NCBI GenBank assembly: GCA_019420275.1
Contig: JAHZHN010000003.1
Coordinates: forward strand, 186,001 to 250,000
Source of the DNA: Clostridiales bacterium
GTDB taxonomy: Bacteria > Bacillota > Clostridia > Lachnospirales > Lachnospiraceae
Direction: 5' to 3'
DNA length: 64,000 bases
Shown: piece by piece, positions 1-8,832 of the stretch
Layout of the letters: the number at the start of each line of letters is the position of its first letter
Numbering within the stretch: the first letter of the stretch is position 1
Made by a program: the position numbers and the translations under genes
Notes under the pieces: model-generated
The model's input: only the letters and a program-made list of their open reading frames with translations
Database searches by the model: none
Told to the model about the DNA's origin: nothing

Positions 1-618
1 GTCGGTGCAGATGGGGAAACTCATCAGGGAATCTTTGACATTCCATATTTGTCAATGATTCCTAATATGGCAGTTCTGGCGCCAATTAATGGAAAAGAAT
101 TAAGGGAGATGCTTCTTTATGTTCTGAAGCATCCGAAAGGTCCAACGGCAATCAAATATTCCAGAGGAACTGCGGAGATTCTATATGAAGATCAGATGGA
201 AAAGATTAGCTGGGGAGAGGGACAGGTCTTAAAAAAAGGAAAAGACGCCGTTATCTTAAGTGTTGGGAACATGATTTCAGAAGCGGCAAAGGCGATGGAA
301 ATCCTGGAAGAGCAGGGATATCAAATTGGTTTAGTCAATCCAAGATTTATAAAACCAATGGATACGAAATTGTTGGATCAGCTTGGAGAAGAATATCCTT
401 TGATCGTGACCTTGGAAGAAGGAATCCTAAACGGAGGATATGGATCTATGGTCATGCAGTACCTGATGCAGAAAGGCTACGGAGGAAAGATTTATAATAT
501 TGGAATAAACGATCGGTTTGTGGAGCATGGTTCCATCCCTGAGCTGCGAAAGATGCTAAAAATAGACGGAGAAAATATTGCTGCTTGTATGAAGCAGTGG
601 CTGGAGAATGAAAAATGA
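1..618 (+). CDS. dxs: 1-deoxy-D-xylulose-5-phosphate synthase, C-terminal part
   Basis: This is the 3' end of a gene that begins before the window. The reading frame is open from base 1 and the visible 205 residues start with the GADGETHQG segment typical of the Dxs pyrimidine-binding domain, followed by the transketolase C-terminal domain. Dxs condenses pyruvate and glyceraldehyde 3-phosphate with thiamine diphosphate as cofactor to start the MEP isoprenoid pathway in the cytoplasm. Its stop codon overlaps the tlyA start in an ATGA arrangement, so the two are probably translationally coupled. The order dxs-tlyA-nadK-argR-recN-spoIVB is a well-known clostridial arrangement and supports the call. 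Confidence 0.95.
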   Translation, partial: VGADGETHQGIFDIPYLSMIPNMAVLAPINGKELREMLLYVLKHPKGPTAIKYSRGTAEILYEDQMEKISWGEGQVLKKGKDAVILSVGNMISEAAKAMEILEEQGYQIGLVNPRFIKPMDTKLLDQLGEEYPLIVTLEEGILNGGYGSMVMQYLMQKGYGGKIYNIGINDRFVEHGSIPELRKMLKIDGENIAACMKQWLENEK

Positions 619-1421
619 AGAAAAGATTAGATGTATTACTCGTAGAAAAAGGACTGGCATCATCCAGAGAAAAAGCGAAGGCAATCATTATGTCCGGAGT
701 TGTTTTTGTGGATGGACAGAGAGAAGATAAAGCCGGTTCTGCGTTTGATGAAACAAAAGAAATTATCATAAAAGGAAAAACATTAAAATATGTGAGCAGA
801 GGCGGCCTGAAACTGGAAAAGGCCATGAAAAATTTTGACATATCATTGGATGGAAAGGTTTGTATGGATGTAGGGGCATCCACCGGCGGATTTACAGACT
901 GTATGTTGCAAAACGGAGCTGTAAAAGTATACTCAGTTGATGTGGGGCACGGACAGCTGGACTGGAAACTGCGAAACGATGAAAGAGTCATCTGTATGGA
1001 GCGGACGAACATGCGTTATGTGACGGAGGAAGACATTGAAGAGCCGGCACAGTTTGTATCCATAGATGTTTCTTTTATTTCACTTACAAAGATTTTGCCG
1101 GCCGTTTATCGGGTTTTGGAAGACGGGGGAGAGGCAGTGGCTTTGATTAAGCCGCAGTTTGAGGCAGGAAGAGAAAAGGTAGGAAAAAAGGGCGTTGTAA
1201 GAGACAAAAAGGTTCATGAAGAAGTGATTGAGAAAATCTGCAGTTTTGCAGCATCTAACGGGTTTGAGCTGCTTCATCTGGATTATTCCCCTATCAAAGG
1301 ACCGGAAGGAAACATTGAGTACCTGCTTCATATGAAGAAAACACAGACAATGGAAAACGGACATGATCTGGAAAAAGAGATTCCGAAAGTCGTACAGGAC
1401 TCCCATGAGGATTTGGCATAA
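615..1421 (+). CDS. tlyA: TlyA family rRNA 2'-O-methyltransferase / S4-domain protein
   Basis: The 268-residue protein has an N-terminal S4 RNA-binding domain (about residues 1-62) followed by an FtsJ-like methyltransferase domain with the SAM-binding motif DVGASTGGFTD at residues 85-95. In mycobacteria TlyA methylates 16S and 23S rRNA; in Firmicutes the orthologue is often annotated as hemolysin A, a name that does not reflect a proven toxin role. The start overlaps the dxs stop by 4 bases, and nadK follows after 12 bases, so it sits inside a cotranscribed cluster. The length is typical for the family. Confidence 0.93.
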   Translation: MKKRLDVLLVEKGLASSREKAKAIIMSGVVFVDGQREDKAGSAFDETKEIIIKGKTLKYVSRGGLKLEKAMKNFDISLDGKVCMDVGASTGGFTDCMLQNGAVKVYSVDVGHGQLDWKLRNDERVICMERTNMRYVTEEDIEEPAQFVSIDVSFISLTKILPAVYRVLEDGGEAVALIKPQFEAGREKVGKKGVVRDKKVHEEVIEKICSFAASNGFELLHLDYSPIKGPEGNIEYLLHMKKTQTMENGHDLEKEIPKVVQDSHEDLA

Positions 1422-1433
1422 AGAAGGAATGAT

Positions 1434-2294
1434 ATGAAAAATTTTCTAATATTAACGAACGAAAAAAAAGATCCTGGGCTAAGAATTTCCAAGCATATCC
1501 AGGAATATATCCAAAAATCCGGAGGTACCAGCTATCGGATGTGTGATTTCACGAGAGATATCCAAGAAAATATCAACTGTATCACAGATCTGACAGAATG
1601 CGTCATTGTTTTGGGAGGCGACGGCACTATGCTCCATGCGGCAAGGCTTCTTGCGTCCCGTGATCTGCCGAGTGTAGGCGTAAATCTTGGAACTTTGGGC
1701 TTTTTAACGGAGATCGAAGTTCCCAAATTATATGAAGGATTAGATTGTCTGCTGAATGACCAGTTTATCATTGAAGAAAGATCTATGCTGGAAGGGACTG
1801 TATTTCATGAAGACAGATCCACATATCATCTGCAGGCGCTGAATGATATTGTGATCACAAGAAGTGGTTTTTCCAGGATTATTACCATGCGGATTATGGT
1901 AAATGGGAAGTTCCTGGATGATTTTGCGGCAGACGGTGTGATCGTTTCCACGCCGACGGGATCTACAGGATATAATCTGTCTGCCGGGGGGCCGGTGGTT
2001 AATCCGAAGGCAAATGTTATCCTGGTAACACCGATTTGTCCTCATTCCCTTCATGCCAAGAGCATGGTTCTTTCACAGACCGATGAAATTGAAATTTATT
2101 TGGAAAATGTTAGAGAAAACCAGCTGGAGGAAGCGTATGTTACGTTTGACGGACAGGTGGCACAGAAGTTAAATCCGGGGGATGTGCTAAAGATCGGAAA
2201 TTCCAGTAAGTCAGCCAAAATCATCAAAGTAAACGGGGATAGTTTTTATGAGACTTTAAGAATGAAGGTTGGGGGAAACTATGAAGAAAAATAG
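1434..2294 (+). CDS. nadK: NAD kinase
   Basis: This 286-residue protein carries the family signature GGDGT at residues 61-65, where the Asp is catalytic, and a second conserved segment TPTGSTGYNLSAGGP. It phosphorylates NAD to NADP using ATP or polyphosphate in the cytoplasm and sets the NADP pool. The start is an ATG preceded by an AAGGAA ribosome binding site. Its end overlaps the argR start by 14 bases, which suggests coupled translation. Position between tlyA and argR is the conserved clostridial context. Confidence 0.95.
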   Translation: MKNFLILTNEKKDPGLRISKHIQEYIQKSGGTSYRMCDFTRDIQENINCITDLTECVIVLGGDGTMLHAARLLASRDLPSVGVNLGTLGFLTEIEVPKLYEGLDCLLNDQFIIEERSMLEGTVFHEDRSTYHLQALNDIVITRSGFSRIITMRIMVNGKFLDDFAADGVIVSTPTGSTGYNLSAGGPVVNPKANVILVTPICPHSLHAKSMVLSQTDEIEIYLENVRENQLEEAYVTFDGQVAQKLNPGDVLKIGNSSKSAKIIKVNGDSFYETLRMKVGGNYEEK

Positions 2295-2739
2295 ACAGGA
2301 AGCAATTATTGAATTAATCCAGAAATATCCCATAGAAACCCAGGAAGAACTGCTGTCAAGACTTCATGAAATGGGATTTCATACAACTCAGGCGACAATA
2401 TCCAGGGATATCAGGGAGCTGGAGCTTACCAAAGTTCCAACTTCTGATGGGCGGCAGGCCTATAGTCTCCTAAGCAGACAGGACAAAGACAATCGAAAGT
2501 ACAGACGTATCCTGTCGGAAGCCATTGTCTCCATGGAACTGGCAGAGAACATGCTGGTGGTCAAGACGGTTTCCGGCATGGCAATGGCTTCAGCCGCTGT
2601 TCTGGATGCTATGGAGCTTCATGGAATGGTGGGAACCATTGCAGGGGATGACACGATTATGTGTGTGATGAAGGATAAAAATATTGGAAAAACTGCAATG
2701 GCAGAAATTGAAAAAATGATGAAAAACGCAGAAAGATAA
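2281..2739 (+). CDS. argR: Arginine repressor ArgR/AhrC
   Basis: I chose the ATG at 2281 because a GGGGG ribosome binding site lies just upstream; an upstream TTG at 2269 would add four residues. The 152-residue protein has an N-terminal winged helix (with the TQATISRDIRELEL recognition segment) and a C-terminal hexamerisation and arginine-binding domain with the GTIAGDDT motif. It represses arginine biosynthesis and activates catabolism in an arginine-dependent way. In clostridia it is nearly always found immediately upstream of recN, as here. No arg genes are in the window, so it acts in trans. Confidence 0.95.
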   Translation: MKKNRQEAIIELIQKYPIETQEELLSRLHEMGFHTTQATISRDIRELELTKVPTSDGRQAYSLLSRQDKDNRKYRRILSEAIVSMELAENMLVVKTVSGMAMASAAVLDAMELHGMVGTIAGDDTIMCVMKDKNIGKTAMAEIEKMMKNAER

Positions 2740-2753
2740 ACGGTGACAGACAT

Positions 2754-4436
2754 ATGCTACAAAATCTACATGTAAAAAATTTAGCGCTGATTGATGAAGT
2801 GGAGATTACATTCCATGAGCATTTAAATATTCTCACCGGAGAGACTGGAGCAGGAAAATCTATCCTGATCGGTTCTATTGAAAGTGCACTGGGAAAGAAA
2901 GTATCTAAAGACATGATCCGTCCAGGGGCAAAGGAAGCGGTTATAGAACTTTTGTTCTGGATTGATGATCCCAAGCTTATTCGGGAAATCGAATCTTTCG
3001 ATCTGACAGTCGAAGAAGGACAAGTGTTTATCAAGCGGGTGATTCATGAAAAGAGAAGCATCAATAAGATCAATGACAGTACCGTAACGCTTCAGACACT
3101 GAGAGAAGTATCTCATCGCCTTTTTGATCTCCATGGGCAGCAGGAAAATCAGACTTTGCTAAAAGAGAAAAATCATATGGCTATGCTGGACCATTTTCTG
3201 GAAGGATCTGGCCAAAAAGATTTGAGAAATTGTCAAAAAACTTATCAGGAATACACAAAGATTTCTGAAGCAATAGAAGAACTGGCAATGGATGATCAGA
3301 AGAGACTGAGGGAAATTGGTTTTCTGGAGCATGAAATCAATGAAATAGAAGCAGCTCAGCTGGATATAGGAGAAGATGAAGAGCTGGAACGCCAGTACCG
3401 CAAGATGCTTCACAGCAGAGAAATTGCATCTGCCTGCAGTGCGGCAGGCAGACTAACCGGATACGAGGAGGATACAGCCATTGGAAATCAGCTGACAGAA
3501 AGCATCCGGCAGATTCAGGAAGTCAGTCATTTGGATGAAAAAGTGGAACAGTTTCATGAGCAGCTGCTGCAGATAGAAGATCTTTTGGGAAGCCTTCATC
3601 AGGAAATGGCAGATTATATAGAAAATATGGAATTTGATCCTCAGATGTTTACAGAAATAGAAGAACGTCTCAATCTGGTAAACAGTCTGAAAGACAAATA
3701 TGGAAGAACGATAGAAGAAGTCCTGCAGTATGCAGAAACTTCACGGCAGCGTCTGGAAGTGCTGCAAAACGCAGAAGAGCAGATTCAGGAACTGAAACAA
3801 CAGAGGAAAAGAATCAAAGAGAAATACCAGAAATCTGCTGTCCGTCTTTCTGCTGCGCGTAAAAAAATAGCAAAAATACTGGAGAGGGAGATTACAAAAG
3901 CGCTGGAAGATTTGAACTTTCTGTCTGTTGCTTTCAAGGTTCAGGTGACAGAAGAAGAAACTATGTCTTCGGATGGAATGAACCGAATCTGCTTTTTGAT
4001 TTCAACGAATCCGGGACTTCCGCTGCGGCCGGTGCAGGAAGTGGCATCAGGAGGAGAACTTTCCCGAATCATGCTGGCAATGAAATCTGTTCTCGCAGAG
4101 GTCGATAAGGTAGAAACACTGATCTTTGATGAAATTGACACAGGAATCAGCGGAGAGACTGCCAACCGGGTGGCGAAAAAGATGGCAGTGATTTCCAGAA
4201 AACATCAAGTCATCGCGATTACTCATCTTCCGCAGATTGCAGCAATGGCAGACAGTCACTATTATATTGAAAAGAAAACTGATCAAAATAAGACAGCGAC
4301 TGAAATCCGTCAATTAAGCGAAAAAGAATCACTGGAAGAAATTTCCAGAATGATCAGCGGAAATGAGAGAACAGAAACATCAATCAAAAATGCAGAAGAA
4401 ATGAAATCTTTAGCAAATGACGCAAAATTATACTGA
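2754..4436 (+). CDS. recN: DNA repair protein RecN
   Basis: This 560-residue protein is an SMC-like ATPase for double-strand break repair. The Walker A motif GETGAGKS starts at residue 29, a long coiled-coil region fills the middle (about residues 150-370), and the C-terminal half contains the ABC signature ASGGELSRIMLA followed by the Walker B motif LIFDEIDTGISG. The length matches the family. It follows argR with a 14-base gap, and a terminator lies between it and spoIVB. Confidence 0.96.
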   Translation: MLQNLHVKNLALIDEVEITFHEHLNILTGETGAGKSILIGSIESALGKKVSKDMIRPGAKEAVIELLFWIDDPKLIREIESFDLTVEEGQVFIKRVIHEKRSINKINDSTVTLQTLREVSHRLFDLHGQQENQTLLKEKNHMAMLDHFLEGSGQKDLRNCQKTYQEYTKISEAIEELAMDDQKRLREIGFLEHEINEIEAAQLDIGEDEELERQYRKMLHSREIASACSAAGRLTGYEEDTAIGNQLTESIRQIQEVSHLDEKVEQFHEQLLQIEDLLGSLHQEMADYIENMEFDPQMFTEIEERLNLVNSLKDKYGRTIEEVLQYAETSRQRLEVLQNAEEQIQELKQQRKRIKEKYQKSAVRLSAARKKIAKILEREITKALEDLNFLSVAFKVQVTEEETMSSDGMNRICFLISTNPGLPLRPVQEVASGGELSRIMLAMKSVLAEVDKVETLIFDEIDTGISGETANRVAKKMAVISRKHQVIAITHLPQIAAMADSHYYIEKKTDQNKTATEIRQLSEKESLEEISRMISGNERTETSIKNAEEMKSLANDAKLY

Positions 4437-4463
4437 TTTGATCCAAGAGAATAGAAGCATAAT

Positions 4464-4501
4464 AAAAAGGATGTATCACAAAAGAAGGTACGTCCTTTTT
4501 T
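4464..4501 (+). terminator. Intrinsic terminator after recN
   Basis: A 12-bp stem (AAAAAGGATGTA paired with TACGTCCTTTTT, one G-T wobble) ends in a T run. It lies between recN and spoIVB and would let spoIVB be read mainly from its own, sporulation-specific promoter, which I could not identify. Confidence 0.75.
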
Positions 4502-4514
4502 AGGAGGTAAATTT

Positions 4515-5732
4515 ATGAGGAAAATCTATTATCGAAGGATTTTATTTGTGCTTCTGCTGTTGAATCTTTTGGCATTTGCCTCGCTGTATATCAAATACTG
4601 CAGAGATCAGCTGCCTTCTTCGATTCATATTGAACAGGGAGAAGAAACCTGTTTTCAATATGATGTGCCGGTCACAGCAACCATCAATCATCAGACCATA
4701 AAACTGGATCAGCCTTTCGTATTTAAAGAAGACGCTACAGGCCAGTATGAGATGGATGCCAGTCTTTTTGGAAAGATTCCATTAAAAAAGATAAAAGTAA
4801 GTGTTGTAAAAAGCCAGGAAGTAGTACCCAGCGGCAAAGTGGTCGGAATTTATGTGGAAACCAATGGACTTCTTGTATTGGACACGGATACCTTTACAGG
4901 CATTGATGGGGCGAATCACGCTCCCAGCAGTCAAAAGCTGTATCAGGGCGATTATATTTTAGCCATTAACGGAAAATCCATACCTTCTAAGGCAGATTTT
5001 ATGAAAATGATTAATCAAAGCAATGGAGAAGAAGTGACGCTGAAAGTAAAGCGAAATAAAAAAGAAATTTCCATTAAAGTAAAACCAGTCATGTCATCCA
5101 CAGACCATCAATACAAGATTGGGGCTTGGGTTAGAGATAATACACAGGGAATTGGTACTCTGACTTATACAAGCGGCGAAAATTTCGGAGGACTTGGTCA
5201 TGGCATCTGTGATATGGATACGGGAGATTTGATGGAAATCAAAGGCGGTTATTTGATGATGGCCAATGTGGATACGATTGCAAAAGGAAAATCAGGTTCA
5301 CCGGGGGAGATTGTAGGGAGCATTTATTACAAAGAAGAAAATCTGATAGGTTCCATTGATAAAAATACGGAAGTAGGAATATATGGAAGCTGTAATCAGA
5401 CGAGTCAGAAGAAATACAAAATAGGGTATCGGCAGGATATCAAAGAAGGCAAAGCGTATATCATTTCTGATATCAGTGGAAAAACAAAACAATATGAGAT
5501 TAAGATTTGTAAAGTAAGTCAGGACAGTGCCAATACAACAAAAGGGATGGAAATTGAGATTACAGATAAGGAGCTTCTGAAATTAACAAATGGAATCGTG
5601 CAGGGCATGTCGGGAACTCCTATCGTTCAGGACGGGAAATTCATTGGTGCAATTACCCACGTGTTTGTCAGTGATCCGTCAAGAGGATATGGAATTCTGG
5701 CAGAAACCATGTTATATGAAATGGAAAAATAA
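4515..5732 (+). CDS. spoIVB: SpoIVB peptidase (family S55)
   Basis: This is a 405-residue serine peptidase with one N-terminal membrane segment (about residues 8-27), a PDZ domain (about residues 105-195) and an S55 peptidase domain. The catalytic His is in GLGHGI (His229) and the catalytic Ser in GMSGTP (Ser366). In Bacillus SpoIVB is secreted from the forespore into the intermembrane space and cleaves SpoIVFA, which releases the pro-sigma-K protease. A strong AGGAGG site precedes the ATG. In most spore formers the next gene is spo0A; here an exopolysaccharide locus follows and spo0A lies 26 kb away. Confidence 0.96.
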   Translation: MRKIYYRRILFVLLLLNLLAFASLYIKYCRDQLPSSIHIEQGEETCFQYDVPVTATINHQTIKLDQPFVFKEDATGQYEMDASLFGKIPLKKIKVSVVKSQEVVPSGKVVGIYVETNGLLVLDTDTFTGIDGANHAPSSQKLYQGDYILAINGKSIPSKADFMKMINQSNGEEVTLKVKRNKKEISIKVKPVMSSTDHQYKIGAWVRDNTQGIGTLTYTSGENFGGLGHGICDMDTGDLMEIKGGYLMMANVDTIAKGKSGSPGEIVGSIYYKEENLIGSIDKNTEVGIYGSCNQTSQKKYKIGYRQDIKEGKAYIISDISGKTKQYEIKICKVSQDSANTTKGMEIEITDKELLKLTNGIVQGMSGTPIVQDGKFIGAITHVFVSDPSRGYGILAETMLYEMEK

Positions 5733-5786
5733 AAGGAACAATCTACCTACAAATAAGAGATATTCATAGGTAGATTGTTCCTTTTT
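5731..5786 (+). terminator. Strong intrinsic terminator after spoIVB
   Basis: A perfect 19-bp inverted repeat (arms 5731-5749 and 5767-5785) ends in TTTTT. It overlaps the spoIVB stop codon and insulates the sporulation operon from the exopolysaccharide operon. Confidence 0.9.
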
Positions 5787-5918
5787 CATACTTTTTCTGG
5801 TTTTATAAGAAATTTCTCGTCATTGCAGAATTTTGAAGTTCTGCCAGCAGAATATTTTTTATTTTTAGTTCTTGATAGTTTTACCATAATTTACCTCTTA
5901 ATATAATCGCAAAACTTA

Positions 5919-5946
5919 TTGACAAATATCTGTTTTTTTTTATAAT
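5919..5946 (+). promoter_or_regulatory. Sigma-A promoter of the exopolysaccharide operon
   Basis: A consensus TTGACA (5919-5924) and TATAAT (5941-5946) are separated by 16 bases that end in a T run. No other comparably strong promoter was seen before 24 kb, so it probably drives most of the polysaccharide locus. The start of transcription would be near 5953. Confidence 0.85.
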
Positions 5947-5952
5947 GTTCAG

Positions 5953-6092
5953 TAAAAAATATTACATTTTACGGTTATTTGGTCAGACAAAAAGTGTAAT
6001 ACTTTGTTCTTACCTAAATCATACAAGATGATCAGAGATTCGATCAGAGAAAAATATAAAAAATGGGGAGTATAACGAAAAGGGGAAAAGCA
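5953..6092 (+). promoter_or_regulatory. Structured leader of the exopolysaccharide operon
   Basis: The untranslated leader after the promoter contains an inverted repeat (TATTACA at 5960-5966 with TGTAATA at 5995-6001, extended by T/A runs) and a 9-base direct repeat GATCAGAGA at 6030-6038 and 6042-6050. No terminator is evident within it. Either element could be a protein-binding site or an RNA processing or antitermination element, but nothing in the sequence identifies the regulator. The rest of the 5787-5918 gap shows only AT-rich DNA. Confidence 0.4.
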
Positions 6093-7517
6093 ATGGAAAT
6101 GAATCGTTCACAGATGCAAAATTTAATTCTGTACATATGGGATGTTATAGGGATTACTGCTGGATATTTTTTGATGACTTACATACATTTCTATTCGAGC
6201 GAGCATACAGATTGGATCAGCGATAATAGAATTTATTATCGCTGGATTTTTGCAGTGTTTATGATGACGCTGGTGTATTTAATCTTCTATCCCAACAAAG
6301 ATTTTTTTAAGCGCGAATTTAAGAATGAACTGGTTTATAACCTCAAAACAAACGGGATGACAGGGGTTTTTATGGCAACAATAGCATATCTGCTTAAAGA
6401 TGCTGATAATTATTCCAGGTTTGTTTATTTTGGAACCATTGTCTTTAGTTTATGTTGGATGCAGAGTGTACACAGTATTTATAGAAAATATGTCCTTGAT
6501 AACCGCAAAAATGTAAGAACAACACGAAAAATTTTAATTATCTGTACAAAAGAAAAAGTGAAAGAGATTGTTTCAAATATTATTAAAGAGAGAATATACG
6601 ATTTATGGGTGGAAGGAATTATTTTAGTTGATACTGATATGACCGGGCAAAAAATCTGCCATATTCCTGTAGTTGCTACTTATCACTCTATGTATCTGTA
6701 TGCAACCAGATCCGCAGTAGATGAGATTTTTATCCACTCTTCTTGTTTTGAGAAATTTAAAATACAGGAAGTTGTTAAAAAATTTGAAAAAATGGGGGTA
6801 AAGGTAAACTTAAGCATTGATTTGCTAAATTTGAATGTAGGGACTTCAAAACAATTAGGAAAAGTTGGATCTTACCATACGGTGGCTTTTGCCGGGAAGG
6901 AAGCTTCTTTACGTATGATGTTTGGAAAAAGACTTCTTGATATCATTGGGGGTCTGGTTGGAGTTTTGTTGACTGGTCTGATGACTCTTATTTTGGGACC
7001 ATTAATTAAGATAGAGTCTCCAGGTCCGATTTTCTTTTCTCAAAAACGGGTAGGGAAAAATGGAAGAATTTTTAAAATTTATAAATTCCGCTCTATGTAT
7101 GCAGATGCTGAGGAAAGAAAAAAAGAATTAATGGTTCAAAATGAAATGACAGGTTTGATGTTTAAGATGAAAGATGATCCACGTATTACGAAAATCGGGA
7201 AATTCATCCGTAAAACAAGTCTAGATGAATTTCCTCAGTTTTGGAATGTTCTGAAAGGTGATATGAGTCTGGTTGGGACAAGGCCTCCCACAGTGGATGA
7301 ATTCCAGCAGTATGATTTGCATCATAAGAAACGTCTTGGCATGACGCCAGGATTAACAGGAGTATGGCAAGTCAGTGGAAGAAGTGATATCACAGACTTT
7401 GAAAAAGTAGTTAATATGGATGTTGAATACATAGAAAATTGGAGTTTGAAACGGGATATTGGAATTTTGTTTAAAACTGTTCAAGTGGTATTCAGCAGCG
7501 AGAGCGGTGCGAAATAA
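6093..7517 (+). CDS. Exopolysaccharide priming sugar transferase (polyprenyl glycosylphosphotransferase)
   Basis: I chose ATG 6093 because AGGGGA lies 7 bases upstream; an in-frame ATG at 6063 lacks a good site. The 474-residue protein has about four N-terminal membrane segments, a central nucleotide-binding-like domain, and a C-terminal bacterial sugar transferase domain with a membrane helix, the KFRSM motif, and the conserved SLVGTRP and PGLTGVWQVSGR segments. Such enzymes move a sugar 1-phosphate from a UDP-sugar to undecaprenyl phosphate and start the repeat unit at the cytoplasmic membrane. It is the first gene of the polysaccharide operon. The exact sugar is not readable from sequence. 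Confidence 0.92.
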   Translation: MEMNRSQMQNLILYIWDVIGITAGYFLMTYIHFYSSEHTDWISDNRIYYRWIFAVFMMTLVYLIFYPNKDFFKREFKNELVYNLKTNGMTGVFMATIAYLLKDADNYSRFVYFGTIVFSLCWMQSVHSIYRKYVLDNRKNVRTTRKILIICTKEKVKEIVSNIIKERIYDLWVEGIILVDTDMTGQKICHIPVVATYHSMYLYATRSAVDEIFIHSSCFEKFKIQEVVKKFEKMGVKVNLSIDLLNLNVGTSKQLGKVGSYHTVAFAGKEASLRMMFGKRLLDIIGGLVGVLLTGLMTLILGPLIKIESPGPIFFSQKRVGKNGRIFKIYKFRSMYADAEERKKELMVQNEMTGLMFKMKDDPRITKIGKFIRKTSLDEFPQFWNVLKGDMSLVGTRPPTVDEFQQYDLHHKKRLGMTPGLTGVWQVSGRSDITDFEKVVNMDVEYIENWSLKRDIGILFKTVQVVFSSESGAK

Positions 7518-7549
7518 GCTTAAAAGAAAATAATTGTGGGGAGAGTGCA

Positions 7550-8794
7550 ATGCATCAAGATGTGCAAAATGTATTTCTGGTAGGAGCTAAATCATTAGGC
7601 ACCTATGGAGGATATGAAACATTTATTAATAAATTAACAGAATATCATCAAAGTGATAAACGAATTAAATACCATGTAGCGTGTAAAGCAAATGGTGATG
7701 GATTCATGGATGAATCGAAACTTGAGGGAGTTACTAATATTATAAAAAAGAATGATAAAACCAAAGAGTTTACTTATCATAATGCCCGTTGCTTTAAAAT
7801 TAAGATTCCTGAGATATTAGGACCTGCTCAGGCAATTTATTATGATGTAAAGGCAATCTCAGAATGTTGTAAATATATTAAGAGAAAGCATATCAAACAT
7901 CCGATTATTTATATTATGGCATGCAGAATAGGCCCGTTTATGAAATATTTTTATAAAAAGATTCATAAATTTGGAGGAAAAGTGTATCTGAATCCAGATG
8001 GACATGAATGGATGAGAGAAAAATGGAGCACTTTAGTTACAAAGTACTGGAAGATATCCGAACAGATGATGGTAAAATGGTCGGATTTAGAGATTTGTGA
8101 TTCTATTCATATTGAAAAGTATATTCATGAATGTTATGACGGCAAGGGAGTTGGAGGGAAAGATCCTGAGACCACGTTTATTGCTTATGGGGCAGAGACA
8201 AGAAAAAGCAGGCTGTCAGACGACAATGAAAAATTAATTCATTGGTATGAAAGTAAGGGCTTAAAGCCCAATGAATATTATTTGGCAGTTGGCAGATTTG
8301 TGCCGGAAAATAATTACGAAATCATGATTAAAGAATTTATGCAAAGTTATAGTCAAAAGGATTTTGTGATTATCACAAATGTAAATGAGAAATATTTAGC
8401 TGAACTGGAACAAAATCTTCATTTTAAAAAAGATAGCAGGATTAAATTTGTTGGTACGGTCTATGATCAGGAACTTCTAATGAAAATACGAGAAAATGCT
8501 TACGGGTATTTTCATGGTCATGAAGTCGGTGGTACAAATCCGTCTTTGTTAGAAGCTCTTGGAAGCACTAGTCTTAATTTATTGTTAGACGTAGGCTTCA
8601 ATAAAGAAGTTGCTGAAGATGCTGCATTTTATTGGAAGAAAAAATCAGGGGATCTTTCCAAATTAATTGATAAATCAGATAAACTGAGCCGACAAGAAAT
8701 TGAAAAGATGGGAAAGAAAGCAAAACAAAGAATTAAAGATACATATAGTTGGAAGTTTATCTGCAATCGATATGCGGAAGAATTTCTGAAATAA
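7550..8794 (+). CDS. Glycosyltransferase with DUF1972 N-terminal domain (rhamnosyltransferase-like)
   Basis: The 414-residue protein begins with a DUF1972-type segment containing GTYGGYETFINKL, found in Cps2T-like beta-1,4-rhamnosyltransferases, and ends with a GT4-type nucleotide-sugar-binding domain (GHEVGGTNPSLLEAL). It is likely to add the second sugar to the lipid-linked intermediate made by the priming enzyme upstream. A GGGGAGAG site precedes the ATG. Rhamnose specificity is an inference from the family; no rhamnose synthesis genes are nearby. Confidence 0.85.
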   Translation: MHQDVQNVFLVGAKSLGTYGGYETFINKLTEYHQSDKRIKYHVACKANGDGFMDESKLEGVTNIIKKNDKTKEFTYHNARCFKIKIPEILGPAQAIYYDVKAISECCKYIKRKHIKHPIIYIMACRIGPFMKYFYKKIHKFGGKVYLNPDGHEWMREKWSTLVTKYWKISEQMMVKWSDLEICDSIHIEKYIHECYDGKGVGGKDPETTFIAYGAETRKSRLSDDNEKLIHWYESKGLKPNEYYLAVGRFVPENNYEIMIKEFMQSYSQKDFVIITNVNEKYLAELEQNLHFKKDSRIKFVGTVYDQELLMKIRENAYGYFHGHEVGGTNPSLLEALGSTSLNLLLDVGFNKEVAEDAAFYWKKKSGDLSKLIDKSDKLSRQEIEKMGKKAKQRIKDTYSWKFICNRYAEEFLK

Positions 8795-8832
8795 ATATTT
8801 TGAAAATAATAAAATTATAGGGTGAAAATATA

